A stretch of 64,000 nt of DNA from Lewinellaceae bacterium (GCA_020636225.1 JACJYI010000005.1:310001-374000), one strand, 5' to 3'; shown: positions 1-8,573, counted from the first letter of the stretch. Notes: a model not told the origin generated them from the sequence alone. Translations and numbers: made by a program.

Positions 1-1
1 G

Positions 2-298
2 GGGCGGCCAGCCGGGCTGCACATTGTCTATGCCACCCACTTCCTGACCTTTTTTCTGGCCTACCTGCCACTCATGGCCCTGATCCTGATCCCGTTTTTA
101 CCGGTACACCGGTTTGTGCTGCAGGGCCTGATCCTCCTGGGCATGGGGTATTATCATGCCAATGCACTGCCTCGGGTCTACGGGGTGCGGGGATGGTGGC
201 GGGTGGTCCTGACCGTCCTTCTGACCGTCTCGGTCATTGTCCTGATGATCGGATACCGCACTGCGATCAGTGCGTTCAGCCTCTGGCAGCTGGCCTGA
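2..298 (+). CDS. C-terminal part of a multi-pass membrane protein, DUF3667-like (5' end outside window)
   Basis: The frame is open from base 2, so the protein starts before the window; about 98 codons are visible before the TGA. The visible part has three hydrophobic stretches, around HFLTFFLAYLPLMALILIPF, a central LQGLILLGMGYY segment and a terminal VVLTVLLTVSVIVLMIGY segment. Between the last two lies a short basic loop with ALPRVYG. An L-x-RVYG loop followed by a final helix resembles the end of DUF3667 membrane proteins, a Bacteroidota family of unknown function. The family call is inference from pattern only; that it is an integral inner-membrane protein is well supported. An ATG at 74 is internal. 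Confidence 0.5.
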   Translation, partial: GRPAGLHIVYATHFLTFFLAYLPLMALILIPFLPVHRFVLQGLILLGMGYYHANALPRVYGVRGWWRVVLTVLLTVSVIVLMIGYRTAISAFSLWQLA

Positions 299-343
299 TT
301 CCGATGAGTTGATTATTTTTAGGATCTACTCAAATCAACAGTT

Positions 344-895
344 ATGGATCCAGCCGTACAAACCATGATCGACAACCTGAAGAAGAACACTGGTATTTCC
401 CTGGAGGAATGGGTCGCCCAGGTGCAGAAACAGGGTTTTGCCAGGTTCAGTGAGGGGGTGGCCTGGCTGAAGCAGGAGCATGGGATGGGGCACGGGTTTG
501 CCAACCTTATCATGCATACCGCCAAACAGGCTGATGCGCCGGCGGTGAGCGAGGACGAGCAGATCGCCGCCCAGTATGTGGGCAAGGAGCATTTTCGTCC
601 GATCTATGATCAGCTGCACAAGTTCCTGGTGGGCCTGGGAAATGACGTGGAGGTGGCGCCCAAGAAGGCCAATGTCAGCTATCGGCGCAAGAAGCAGTTT
701 GCCTTGCTGACGCCGGCGACCAAGACCCGGTTCGAGATCGGACTGAATGTCAAGGGGCAGCCCGATCAGGGGGTGTTGCGCGCCATTACGAAGGCCAATG
801 CCATGTGCTCGCACCAGATCGACCTGGCCGGCGTGGAGGACATTACGCCTGAAGTGTTGGACTGGTTGAAGAAGTCGTATGAGCTGGCAGGATGA
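344..895 (+). CDS. DUF4287 + DUF5655 domain protein
   Basis: This is a 183-residue soluble protein without a signal peptide. Residues 1-60 match DUF4287, with the pattern S-L-E-E-W-V followed by WLKQEHGMGHGFANL. Residues 80-180 match DUF5655: YDQLHKFLVGLGNDVEVAPK, then a YRRKKQFALL strand, a TKTRFEIGLN strand and a conserved CSH near residue 160. The two domains are commonly fused; the molecular function is unknown. The start is the first ATG, 45 bp after the preceding gene. The last 47 codons are duplicated at 2420-2560, downstream on the same strand, so this 3' end has taken part in a rearrangement. The domain call is strong; the role is not known. Confidence 0.85.
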   Translation: MDPAVQTMIDNLKKNTGISLEEWVAQVQKQGFARFSEGVAWLKQEHGMGHGFANLIMHTAKQADAPAVSEDEQIAAQYVGKEHFRPIYDQLHKFLVGLGNDVEVAPKKANVSYRRKKQFALLTPATKTRFEIGLNVKGQPDQGVLRAITKANAMCSHQIDLAGVEDITPEVLDWLKKSYELAG

Positions 896-899
896 TCCA

Positions 900-1006
900 A
901 AGTCGGAAGTCGGAAGTCGGAAGTCGGAAGTCGGAACGCGGAAGTCGGAAGCGAAAAGCGGAAGGCGGAAATGGGAAGTCGGAAGGCGAAAAGCGGAAAT
1001 TGGAAG
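900..1006 (+). repeat. Heptanucleotide tandem repeat, GTCGGAA type
   Basis: About 15 units of 7 bp follow the stop of the DUF5655 gene. The first seven are GTCGGAA or one-base variants; later units drift to GCGGAAG-like forms but keep the 7-bp phase. Shorter runs of the same family lie at 55651-55665, 55731-55752 and 60035-60052. This is one of five 7-bp-period families in the window. Confidence 0.9.
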
Positions 1007-1027
1007 ACTCCCATATCATTGAAAAAG

Positions 1028-1110
1028 AACCCTGGAAGGGTTCAAGAGATTAGCCCCGGGTGAAACCCGGGGTATCATGTCCGGAAGGGTGCAACCCTGA
1101 AGGGGTTGAA
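1028..1110. repeat. Interspersed palindromic repeat (AACCCTGAAGGGGTT / CCCCGGG type)
   Basis: A compound repeat: an AACCCTGGAAGGGTT palindrome at 1028-1042, a GCCCCGGGTGAAACCCGGGG hairpin at about 1053-1072, then AACCCTGAAGGGGTT at 1093-1107. The same three-part unit recurs at 56031-56116, 60402-60487 and 60600-60703. It is non-coding; ORFs read through it are spurious. Confidence 0.85.
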
Positions 1111-1200
1111 GAACACCCATTCGGTCCACCATTTTTCATTTCCAGTGCGATAGAAATCGCAAGTTGGAAGCGATGACCTTGATGAAAAAAGGTTGACACA

Positions 1201-1764
1201 TTAAGACTTGGTGAGTGGCGGCCCTACGACCTGCATGTCGTGATCGGCAAACACTTTCGCGACCTCTTCTTTCGAAGGGGGGCTGGTCCATTGATCCGTG
1301 ACCTTGAAAAAATCTTCCATGTGGCCTGCTGGCAAATAGGAAACGATCATTTTTCCTTTTTCAGATAATTGGATGAAGGCATGCGGCACATTCCTGGGAA
1401 GAAAAATCGTATCTCCTGTTTGCAGGTTCATTTTCTCTTCACCGACCTGGAAAAGGTAGTCTCCTTCGACCACATAGAACCACTCATCCTGATGGGGATG
1501 GATATGAAGTGGTGGACCCCCGTTGGGTGTGAGGCCCGTCTGTTCGAAGACGGCCAGATCGCCACCGGTGTCCTTGCCCGATATTTTCATGTCAAGGACA
1601 TTTAACGTCACGCCTTTCATCTTGTAATGTTGGCCAAACCGGGCTTCCCCTGGCTTGACTCGAAATCCCTTCACTGTACGCATAGCCAGATTGGTTTTGA
1701 ATCGCGCACAAGCAGCGAGCGGAAGAGCCAGAAGTGCGGTGAGAATGAATGTATTTCGTTTCAT
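1201..1764 (-). CDS. Cupin-domain lipoprotein
   Basis: A 187-residue protein starting with a lipoprotein signal: hydrophobic core ILTALLALPL followed by the lipobox LAAC, with Cys19 as the likely lipidated residue. Residues 75-150 form a single conserved cupin domain. The first metal motif is visible as HIHPHQDEWFYVVEGDY, the second as FLPRNVPHAF, so a mononuclear metal site is probably intact. Small cupins like this occur as sugar-binding, isomerase, dioxygenase or sensor proteins, and the substrate cannot be read here. It is likely anchored in an envelope membrane facing the periplasm. It lies between the two copies of the DUF5655 3' end, so it may be part of an inserted segment. Confidence 0.85.
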   Translation of the reverse strand: MKRNTFILTALLALPLAACARFKTNLAMRTVKGFRVKPGEARFGQHYKMKGVTLNVLDMKISGKDTGGDLAVFEQTGLTPNGGPPLHIHPHQDEWFYVVEGDYLFQVGEEKMNLQTGDTIFLPRNVPHAFIQLSEKGKMIVSYLPAGHMEDFFKVTDQWTSPPSKEEVAKVFADHDMQVVGPPLTKS

Positions 1765-2135
1765 GATCCTTGATTGAATGTCGATCCAATAGCCGGCTTT
1801 TTCTGTCAGCGATGCATCAACTGCGCAGATACGGTTGAGTCTGGATGTGTGCCACCATACAGATCAACCCTGTATGCTGTCTGTCAGACCATGACCGTCA
1901 GATAAAAACGAGACGTGTTTCGAAAAGATATTTCTGAAACCGGAAAGAAAGGTCAACGGAAGAAATGAATATAAAAGAAGCTCACTTGGCTTCGCTGTGA
2001 TCACTTGGCTGGTTGTTCGGCAGTCACCGTGATGGAAATTTCTTCAAGATAGTTCCAAAAAGCAGTAACCAGAGAAGGTTTGGTCAACTATACTCCAAAT
2101 TTGTGAATAGGAACAGAATTCTGCACCTCTTTTCA
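1765..2135. other. Intergenic stretch, no gene seen
   Basis: About 370 bp upstream of the cupin gene and beyond the VOC pseudogene stop. I see no credible ORF, no RNA gene and no clear terminator. Confidence 0.5.
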
Positions 2136-2434
2136 TCATGATGGGCCACCAGTTGGGATTCGCAGGTCGGTGATGACCAGTTTTTTCATCTGTAGCATGG
2201 CTTGCATACTCGCCTGGCCATGGACAGGATCGGTGATCCACTTGCCGAGTTTGGCGGGAACAATTTGCCAGGAAATGCCAAAGGCGTCCTTGCACCAGCC
2301 ACACTTGCCTTCCTCTCCCTCACGGGTGATGGCATTCTAGTACGTGTCGATCTCTTCCTGGGTATCGCATTCCACCACGAAGGAGACCCCTTCATTGAAG
2401 GTATAGTCATGTTCACCCGGGGCAACCTGATCAG
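2136..2434 (-). pseudogene. Remnant of a PhnB/VOC-superfamily protein (3-demethylubiquinone methyltransferase-like domain)
   Basis: Reading the minus strand gives FNEGVSFVVECDTQEEIDTY, an in-frame TAG at 2337-2339, then NAITREGEEGKCGWCKDAFG, ISWQIVPAKLGKWITD and a terminal LQMKKLVITDL before a TGA at 2136. This is the middle and end of a PhnB-like VOC protein, whose hallmarks are the VECDTQEEID motif and GISWQIVP. The TAG replaces the expected Trp (TGG to TAG). The N-terminal half is absent: homology stops at about 2430, where the DUF5655 tail fragment begins on the other strand. With no start and an internal stop, it is a decayed gene. Confidence 0.8.
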
Positions 2435-2560
2435 GGGGTCCTGAGAGCCATTACCAAGAAGAACGCCATGTGCTCGCACCAGATCGACCTGGCCGGCGTG
2501 GCGGACATTACGCCCGAGGTGATGGACTGGTTGAGGAAGTCGTATGAGCTGGCAGGATGA
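2420..2560 (+). pseudogene. Duplicated 3' fragment of the DUF5655 gene
   Basis: In the plus frame ending at the TGA at 2558-2560 the sequence encodes GQPDQGVLRAITK, then NAMCSHQIDLAG, DITPEV and a final SYELAG. This is nearly identical to the last 47 codons of the gene at 344-895. There is no upstream part of the gene here; the fragment joins the VOC remnant at about 2420-2435. Both copies are on the same strand and bracket the cupin gene and VOC remnant as direct repeats about 1.5 kb apart. Confidence 0.9.
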
Positions 2561-2647
2561 TTATAAGTGAGGGCAAGCCATTGGCTGTGAGGTTGATTGC
2601 AATCTACCTGAACGATGTGTGAATCAGGTTTCAATAGTAAGTTGAAT

Positions 2648-3379
2648 TTATTCTACTATGTATATGAACTTTTCACAATCATGCTGTCCAATGTGAATTT
2701 CGGTATGTAAGGGGTAGTACTTCTCAGTGAAGCCTTTTAGTTTTCTCAAAGCTTGTATGATTTTTTTATATGCACATAGTTCAACTAAGTAGGAGAGTTC
2801 ATAGATGAATAATTCATCGCAAACGAGTGTCTCTTCAAATATGTTCATCAAATCATTCCAATTCTTGTCATGAATAATGCCAAGGTAAGGGGATAGGTCC
2901 AAGTCATTGTTGAATGCTTGATATACATCTGTGTTTGATTTGTTGGATATGCCAACAAATATTTTCTTAGGATCTTGGTCATATTCAATAATTATTGCGC
3001 AATTAATAAGATTATTTTCTTGAATGTATTTAGATGTTTTATCTAAAATATTGACCCTGACACTTTTGGTAAATGAATCTTCAACTTTTGAAGCCGCAAT
3101 ATCATTGAGCTTATTGATTACAGAATTTAATTTGACTAGCGTTTTCGCAGAAAGTGTTTTATTGAGGGCCCTTTTTATCTCATTTTTGACATCTGTGCTC
3201 TGCTTTATTCCTCTCCATTCAAGTTCAAGCATATTATATTCATCTACCAGATAAGCTCCTGGGAGTTGGTGGACACTTTTGCTAAAGTATTTGCTTAGTC
3301 TTTTAATTTCACTTTCTATGGTCATGGATAAATTATTGTTTATTATAATCTTGCTGTCAAACTCCATACATATATGCAT
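2648..3379 (-). CDS. Hypothetical protein, AT-rich
   Basis: A 243-residue soluble protein that I do not recognise. It is Lys/Asn/Ile-rich and the DNA is far more AT-rich than the flanking genes, which suggests recent transfer. No signal peptide or membrane segment is visible. Residues 60-125 look largely helical (KNEIKRALNKTLSAKTLVKL), followed by a strand-rich part with INCAIIIEYDQDPKKIFVGI. The C-terminal third is rich in Tyr and Cys. The upstream Met at residue 5 (MEFDSK) is a plausible alternative start. It lies directly after the displaced DUF5655 tail, so it may belong to the same inserted block. It could equally be an immunity-type or defence accessory protein; nothing in the sequence decides. 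Confidence 0.6.
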   Translation of the reverse strand: MHICMEFDSKIIINNNLSMTIESEIKRLSKYFSKSVHQLPGAYLVDEYNMLELEWRGIKQSTDVKNEIKRALNKTLSAKTLVKLNSVINKLNDIAASKVEDSFTKSVRVNILDKTSKYIQENNLINCAIIIEYDQDPKKIFVGISNKSNTDVYQAFNNDLDLSPYLGIIHDKNWNDLMNIFEETLVCDELFIYELSYLVELCAYKKIIQALRKLKGFTEKYYPLHTEIHIGQHDCEKFIYIVE

Positions 3380-3382
3380 GCA

Positions 3383-3925
3383 TTACACCTTGATCATCCC
3401 CCTGAACCCCCTGGCCGCATAGTACGACTCGGCGCCATTGTGATAGGTGAAGACGGTGTCGAATCGATAGTCGCAAAACAGTGCGCCACCAAGGTTGCGG
3501 ATATTTTCCGGAGTTTGGATCCAGGAAGAGGTTTTGGCGTCGAAGGTGTCCAGGGTCTGGAGATGGTAATATTGCTCCTCGGTCAGGAGGTCAATGCCCA
3601 TTTCCGCGGCCATGCCAATGGCGCTGTGTTTGGGCTTGTGCTCCTTCCTGGATGCCAGAGCCTCTGGGTCGTAGCAGACGCTGCGGCGTCCCTTGGGGCT
3701 TTCGGGTGAGCAGTCGACGAACAGGAATTCACCGGTGGACTGGTCCCGGCCGATCACGTCCGGTTCGCCGCCGGTATCTTCCATTGCCTGGAGGATGGCC
3801 AGTTTTTGTGGTTGTTTATTCAGTCGGGCCTCCACATCTGACCAGTCGATATTCAGGTGGCGTTGGGGGTGTTTTTCAAAACGACTCTTCAAGGTATTGA
3901 GGAGGACTATGCTGTTATTTTTCAT
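3383..3925 (-). CDS. DUF4256 family protein
   Basis: I place the start at the Met that opens MKNNSIVLLNTLKSRFEKHP; an upstream Met at 3946 is possible. The protein (about 180 residues) matches DUF4256 along its length: LKSRFEKHPQRH near the N-terminus, LQAMEDTGGEPDVIG, FVDCSPESPKGRRSVCYD, MGIDLLTEEQYYHLQ, and the terminal GALFCDYRFDTVFTYHNGAE. The family is widespread in bacteria, single-domain and uncharacterised. The only gap to the next gene on the left is a few bases, but that gene is AT-rich, so the pair is probably not an old operon. Confidence 0.85.
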   Translation of the reverse strand: MKNNSIVLLNTLKSRFEKHPQRHLNIDWSDVEARLNKQPQKLAILQAMEDTGGEPDVIGRDQSTGEFLFVDCSPESPKGRRSVCYDPEALASRKEHKPKHSAIGMAAEMGIDLLTEEQYYHLQTLDTFDAKTSSWIQTPENIRNLGGALFCDYRFDTVFTYHNGAESYYAARGFRGMIKV

Positions 3926-4017
3926 AAGGCTGGGTGTAAGTATCATGATGGAAAAAATAAATATTGAAGTCGAATGTGATTGGACTTTGCCCGGATATTC
4001 AACTTTGTAAAAAGTTT

Positions 4018-5136
4018 CTATTTTATAAAAAACTTATTTGCGGTATATCCTAATGTGTAAAACGTGTTATTCGATGGGGCAAAGTTGATTCCTGTAAAAT
4101 TGCAGTTGGATGAAATTTTTGATGTTCGCCAATTTTCTCCACCGTCTGAAGTTTGATAGACATCAAAGTATTGAATTTCTTCAAAGGGTTCTATCCCATT
4201 TTGTATGAGTTCAAACTTTGGATTTATGATAAAGCCTTGGAGGAGTGAACTGAAATGAATTGTAGAATAACTGTTGTAAGGAGTATTTGTGAGGTGCCAG
4301 GATGTTCCTCCATCACTAGTTTTATATGTTCTTTCTGGATAAAAGAGTAACCCACATGTGGCAAATCCATATTCGTCATTTATAAAATAGATCTGGTTGC
4401 AATTCTCTTCCGGGAGAGGCATGTAATCCCAACTAATGCCATAATCGTGACTTGTCAGTAGAACAGGTTGCCCGGCTTCTTCGCCAATCAATATAACTTT
4501 AGTGTCTGTAATTGTGAAATACCGGGACTTTATTTTAGTGATAGGGAGATTGACTTTCTGCCATGTATGCCCAGCGTTAGAAGTCATCTGTACTTGTAAT
4601 TGAGAAGTGGTTTGGGAAGTGTTCACGGTGAAAAGGCCTAATCCATTTTTACTATCTGTGAAGTACAGATCATTAATTTCCCGGATACCCGCCAAATATT
4701 GCTTGGTCCATGATATCCCTTTATTCGTAGTCGATAAGAGCACAGCGTCCGTAATGCTTTTAATGCCATAATCTTCTCCTTGTCCCCCGGCGAACCCGAT
4801 AGAATCATTTATGAAATATACGGATTTCAGGATTGCTTTTGTTGGTGCAAGTTTGTTGATGCCTTCTTCAGGAAGGTAGTAATGTTGAATGACTTCCCAA
4901 CTGGTACCACCATTGATAGTTCTCATGATTGAGCCTGCATTGCCCACAGAGTAACCGATCTGGTCGCTTGGGAAAAAGATATCATTTTGCTTTTGGATCC
5001 CAGGATTGTATTCGGATATTTGGATATCCCAATTTTCAAGAAAGTCAGTACAATTGGTGTTCGATTGCAAGTTTTCCTTGTGGCAGGAAGAGATAAAAAT
5101 GACGGCTACCAATATCAGGGAATATGGATTCTGCAT
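4018..5136 (-). CDS. Lipoprotein with Ycf48/BNR-like beta-propeller repeats
   Basis: The chosen Met gives a compact lipoprotein signal, MQNPYSLILVAVIFISSC, with the Cys at residue 18; seven codons upstream there is another Met at 5157. The mature part contains repeated blade motifs of the Ycf48/sialidase-like type: IGYSVGNAGSIMRTINGGTS, IGFAGGQ with TNKGISWTKQ, NAGHTWQKV, SHDYGISWDY, YGFATCG with TSDGGTSWHLT, and TSDGGENWRTS. This spacing fits a seven-bladed propeller of about 340 residues. In Bacteroidota such proteins are usually cell-surface or periplasmic and of unknown ligand; a photosynthetic role is not implied. The gene is AT-rich relative to its right-hand neighbour. The family call is firm, the function open. 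Confidence 0.8.
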   Translation of the reverse strand: MQNPYSLILVAVIFISSCHKENLQSNTNCTDFLENWDIQISEYNPGIQKQNDIFFPSDQIGYSVGNAGSIMRTINGGTSWEVIQHYYLPEEGINKLAPTKAILKSVYFINDSIGFAGGQGEDYGIKSITDAVLLSTTNKGISWTKQYLAGIREINDLYFTDSKNGLGLFTVNTSQTTSQLQVQMTSNAGHTWQKVNLPITKIKSRYFTITDTKVILIGEEAGQPVLLTSHDYGISWDYMPLPEENCNQIYFINDEYGFATCGLLFYPERTYKTSDGGTSWHLTNTPYNSYSTIHFSSLLQGFIINPKFELIQNGIEPFEEIQYFDVYQTSDGGENWRTSKISSNCNFTGINFAPSNNTFYTLGYTANKFFIK

Positions 5137-5205
5137 TTTGGGAGAGTTGAGAAGCAAAGTAGTTCACGACCAAGTTAATGAAGGTCGGTCATATAATCAA
5201 GCATT

Positions 5206-6123
5206 CTACTTGTGATGACCAAGGGGGATCGCGGTCACGACATAGCCCATGCGGATCAGTTGGGACACCAGTCCACATTCATACATCAGGTGGCTCAATC
5301 CCACGGCAATGAAGCAATTGTGCTGTTCGAGCAGATCGCTGAGGATCGCCATCCATCGATCATTTCGATCGGTGAGCATGAGCGCGTTCCGACAAGGTTC
5401 CTGCCATTGATAGTCGACCGCCATGCGGGCATACCAGTCGGTTTCTTCACAGTCCACTGGGGTACCGGTTCTGATCTTCCGGATGATGTGCGAGAGTCGC
5501 CGTTTGTGGACCCGTCTTGGCATGCCTTCCACGTCCTGGTTGATCAGGCGGATCTGGTCCCGTGTCGTTTCCAGGCCAAAGAGTTTCAACCCCTGTTCAC
5601 GGGCCCTGGTGCCAATATATTCATCCAGGGAGAGGGAGGGGTCTTCGGGGGATCTGTTCAAACATACTTGCTGCTTGTAGTACCGGTTCAGGAAGACATG
5701 CATCTCCGTCGGGGTCATTTTCTGAAAATCGGTGGGGCTGGTGGCAAAAAGACGGGTGAGAAATGCCAGGTCGTCTTTGCTGGTGTATTTCTTCCACCGG
5801 GTGATCTTCTTCCGTTCATTGATGATATCCTCGGCCATTTCACCCGGCAGATTGAGATTTTCCTGGATGTATAGATCGCAGGCGAGGAGGGCCTTGTTGG
5901 CGATGGACAATGTATCAAAGAACGCTTTGCCAAACGCATGGTGGGTGCCGAACAGATAGGAGACGTTCTGGTGTTCGGGTGAGGTTACCTTGAACAGGAT
6001 GGTTCCGGGTGATGGCCGGGCAGGGTGATGCCCGGGCTGTGCTGGTGCGGAACAAGGGATGCTGATCAAGAGACAGGACAGGATCCAGGTGGCTTTGCGG
6101 GTCAGATGGGCGAGATGATCCAT
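5206..6123 (-). CDS. TraB/GumN family protein
   Basis: A 305-residue protein with an N-terminal signal region (WILSCLLISIPCSAPAQ). It carries the TraB/GumN hallmarks in order: ILFKVTSPEHQNVSYLFGTH with the first metal-site GTxH motif near residue 60, a KLFGLET motif near residue 185, and the terminal RNDRWM followed by CFIAVGLSHL. Characterised TraB-fold proteins include Tiki-type metalloproteases, and the GTxH and GxxH residues kept here are their putative metal ligands. Activity in bacterial homologues is unproven. The central helical region is Lys/Arg-rich. It is separated by about 70 bp from the Ycf48-like gene downstream and has no obvious operon partner. Confidence 0.85.
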   Translation of the reverse strand: MDHLAHLTRKATWILSCLLISIPCSAPAQPGHHPARPSPGTILFKVTSPEHQNVSYLFGTHHAFGKAFFDTLSIANKALLACDLYIQENLNLPGEMAEDIINERKKITRWKKYTSKDDLAFLTRLFATSPTDFQKMTPTEMHVFLNRYYKQQVCLNRSPEDPSLSLDEYIGTRAREQGLKLFGLETTRDQIRLINQDVEGMPRRVHKRRLSHIIRKIRTGTPVDCEETDWYARMAVDYQWQEPCRNALMLTDRNDRWMAILSDLLEQHNCFIAVGLSHLMYECGLVSQLIRMGYVVTAIPLGHHK

Positions 6124-6487
6124 GAAACGTGGTTTGTGGCTGTCGCGATCAGGGCAGGGTTTGGCGATGACTGTCCGGGTATTGCTTCACTTCCGGCCAG
6201 GATCCCGGCCAGATCACCCTGTGCCTGGCATGGTGATGTGGTTCCGCGAACAACATAAGGAAAAAGGTTTACGGAGAGAAACGCATTGGATGGTGAGTTC
6301 AACCTGTCCTCACGGGAAGACGGACCGGGTCTACAGCTCGTCGGGTCTTAATCGAAAACCGATTGCCCACCATCATCCTGGAAGGGAAGGATCAGGCCAA
6401 TCGGTCCCGTTCATTCTGCTCAACTTTTTAGCGTTCTAGGGTTAATGGTCAGCCGGAAAAGGGCCACGACCATGCGGGCAGCCGGGT
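6124..6487. other. Intergenic stretch, no gene seen
   Basis: About 360 bp between the TraB/GumN start and the terminator of the next minus-strand operon. ORFs here lack coding character. No repeats were recognised. Confidence 0.5.
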
Positions 6488-6520
6488 AAAAAAAAACGGC
6501 CTCGGACAATACCCGGGCCG
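6488..6520 (-). terminator. Rho-independent terminator of the NmrA/NTF2-like operon
   Basis: On the minus strand, a CGGCC-CGG stem pairs with CCG-A-GGCCG around a 7-nt loop and is followed by a run of nine T. It lies 35 bp past the stop of the gene at 6555-7055. Confidence 0.85.
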
Positions 6521-6554
6521 CCTTGATTGACTGGTGTCGGAAGAGGGATCAGCC

Positions 6555-7055
6555 TTATCCCTTCGGTTCGGTCTTGTTGAACATGTACCGGGCGATCTTC
6601 CACTGGCCGTCCAGCTTTTCGAACACGAACAACTCCCGGTTGGCTTCCGGAACGGTGTCCCCGGTGGCGTGGATCAGCGTCGTTCCCCTGGAGCTGGTAA
6701 CCGCAAAAGCCATGTTGCCTTCCACTTCGATCTCTTCGATGAAGAATTCAATGTTCAGCTGGATCTGTGAAAACACGTATGTGTATGAGTTCAGGATGCC
6801 TTCCGCGCCGATCCCCGAAGGGGCTTCCGTGGGCATGAAGACCCCGTCACTGGTATACAGGGATTGCGCCAGTTTGGCATCAGATGTATTCAATGCCTTC
6901 TGGTATTCGCCCAGCAGGGCTTCGATGTGTTGTTTGTCTTCCTTTTGCATGGTTTCCTGGTTTTGAATGTCATGTTCATTCGATTCGTTCATTCCGTTTT
7001 GCTGGCATGCCGTCAGGAACGCACATGCGAGAAAGAGTGTAAGCAAGGGTTTCAT
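6555..7055 (-). CDS. SnoaL/NTF2-like (DUF4440-type) lipoprotein
   Basis: A 166-residue protein with the lipoprotein signal MKPLLTLFLACAFLTAC (Cys17). After a Gln/Asn/Glu-rich linker, residues 40-165 match the NTF2-like fold of the SgcJ/DUF4440 type: IEALLGEYQKALNTSDAKLA, LYTSDGVFMPTEAPSGIG, a central AFAVTSSRGTTLI strand and the final FEKLDGQWKIARYMFNK. Members of this fold bind small molecules or act as isomerases; many are uncharacterised. The start codon abuts the stop of the NmrA gene with no gap, so the two are very likely co-transcribed and translationally coupled. A good terminator follows. Confidence 0.85.
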   Translation of the reverse strand: MKPLLTLFLACAFLTACQQNGMNESNEHDIQNQETMQKEDKQHIEALLGEYQKALNTSDAKLAQSLYTSDGVFMPTEAPSGIGAEGILNSYTYVFSQIQLNIEFFIEEIEVEGNMAFAVTSSRGTTLIHATGDTVPEANRELFVFEKLDGQWKIARYMFNKTEPKG

Positions 7056-7937
7056 CTAGTTCACATGTTGTTTGATCCACTGATCAAGGGTGAGGAAATT
7101 ATCGGTTGCGATCTTGTTCGCCATCATGATCCGGTCGGCTGCATCCGGGCCCATGTAAGTGTATTGTTCAAAATAGGCCATCATCTGGGCTATTTCTCCG
7201 GCTCCTTCAAAGAAGGTTGAAAAGACTTCGCCTGGCACCTGATTGAAGGTGTATGCCTTGCCGTTTGCCTGGAATGCAGCGAGGACATCATTGAAACTGT
7301 TCAGCTCGGTAGCCAGGGCCAGATAGCTGCCATGGCCGACCTGATCAGGATGCAAAAAAGCACCGGCAACCACCTTGCCCAGATCGTTGATATCTGCCAT
7401 GTGGATCACTTTTTTCGTCGGATCGATCGGTAGTGTCCATCCTAAGCTGCCATCCTGTTGGGGCTGTGCACCCAGCTGTCCATTGAGGTTTTGAAAATAG
7501 AATGGTGGTTGAACGAACGTGTAATACGGAAATCCGGAATTCCTGATCAACTCGTCCACCCTGGCTTTGCCCGTAAAATGAGGAACATGCAATTGTCCGC
7601 CACTGATTGTCTCTACATCCGGGAGTGTTGACCAGACAAAATGGGAAACACCGGCCTCTTTTGCCGCTTGTACCGCTGAATGACCCTGAGCCAGTTCATC
7701 AGCGCCCTCCCAGAAGTTGGTCACCACAAACACACCGTATGCATCCCTGAAAGCTTCCTTCAATGATGGGTTATCCGTCAGGTCACCCTTGACCACTTCA
7801 TGAGCTTCCCCCGTGTATCGGTCCGGGTTTCTGGTGACAGCTCGTACAGTAAAACTGCCCTCCTTCACCAAAGTGCTCACAACGCCTTTTCCCTGTGCTC
7901 CTGTCGCACCTATGACTGCTATTGTTTTCTTTTCCAT
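7056..7937 (-). CDS. NmrA family NAD(P)-binding protein
   Basis: The start is set at MEKKTIAVIGATGAQG, because the 18 codons upstream lack family similarity. The glycine-rich NAD(P) motif GATGAQGKG lies at residues 8-16, followed by RAVTRNPDRYTG, which suits NADP ribose-phosphate binding. The VVTNFWEG and VSHFVWSTLPDVE segments are typical of NmrA/HSCARG proteins. There is no catalytic Tyr-x3-Lys of the classical short-chain dehydrogenases, consistent with NmrA proteins acting as redox sensors or atypical reductases. It is the first gene of an operon with the NTF2-like lipoprotein. An HxlR regulator gene lies 1.2 kb upstream on the same strand; HxlR/NmrA proximity is common and suggests control in response to electrophile or oxidative stress (inference). 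Confidence 0.9.
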   Translation of the reverse strand: MEKKTIAVIGATGAQGKGVVSTLVKEGSFTVRAVTRNPDRYTGEAHEVVKGDLTDNPSLKEAFRDAYGVFVVTNFWEGADELAQGHSAVQAAKEAGVSHFVWSTLPDVETISGGQLHVPHFTGKARVDELIRNSGFPYYTFVQPPFYFQNLNGQLGAQPQQDGSLGWTLPIDPTKKVIHMADINDLGKVVAGAFLHPDQVGHGSYLALATELNSFNDVLAAFQANGKAYTFNQVPGEVFSTFFEGAGEIAQMMAYFEQYTYMGPDAADRIMMANKIATDNFLTLDQWIKQHVN

Positions 7938-8573
7938 GTTGATATCGTTTATTCTATGATTTAGAACAAAGGTGGTGAGTGTGTGACCCATCCACCTATA
8001 AGGTAGATTAAGAAAGAATGTTGTTTCGCTGTAGTGAAAGCGTCATGTGCCTGTATCAGTAAACATTCGCTATCCTTAGAATTTCCCTCCAAGGGTCTGA
8101 ATATTGCAATTGATCTTGTGAAGGGAGTCGTCGCCAAACCAGGGCCCCATTCACATCATGACCCGCATCCTGTTGGGATGAATCATCTAATAGCTACAGC
8201 ATGCAATTGACCAAAAGATGCCGCATTGTTTTGCCGATGAGTTGTTGAGGGTTGCCAAGAAGGATGAATAATAAACTGAAGATGGAAAGCTAGGACTCCA
8301 ACGGCAAAACCGGAGCGGCCGGGTCAGGATGTAAACAGCAACTAATCCTGAGACCTGATTAAACCGCCAATAAACCTGATAACAGGGCCCATTTTGGCGA
8401 TAAGCGCTTTTGGGCACTTTTGGCGCTTCAAAAGTGCCGAGCCACGACGGCGATTGAGTCGGGCCAGACAAGAGATCCAATCGCACAGGGGTTTTCCTTG
8501 TCCGATTAGGGTGGAAACCTGCCCACTTGTCAAAGACCTCCTTTCTTGTTTGATTTTTGACAGATCTGAATCA
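7938..8573. other. Intergenic stretch, no gene; contains one strong hairpin
   Basis: About 635 bp between the Crp/Fnr gene and the NmrA start. ORFs at 8187-8596 show no recognisable protein. The notable structure is the perfect inverted repeat at 8413-8438. TTCTA-N5-TAGAA upstream of NmrA (about 7954-7968) could be an operator. Confidence 0.5.
8413..8438. repeat. Perfect 10-bp inverted repeat
   Basis: GGCACTTTTG and CAAAAGTGCC are separated by six bases. It lies about 135 bp past the Crp/Fnr stop and has no T-tract, so it is a poor terminator. It may be a transposon-end relic or an RNA structure. Confidence 0.6.

Noticed and set aside
900..1006. Possible CRISPR array in the heptamer or palindromic regions
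   Set aside because: Units are 7 bp without unique spacers; the palindromic units are not regularly spaced and no cas gene is present.
2186..2479. Minus-strand ORF of 97 codons over the VOC remnant
   Set aside because: It is in a different frame from the PhnB-like residues; the true frame carries a stop at 2337-2339, so the locus is a pseudogene.
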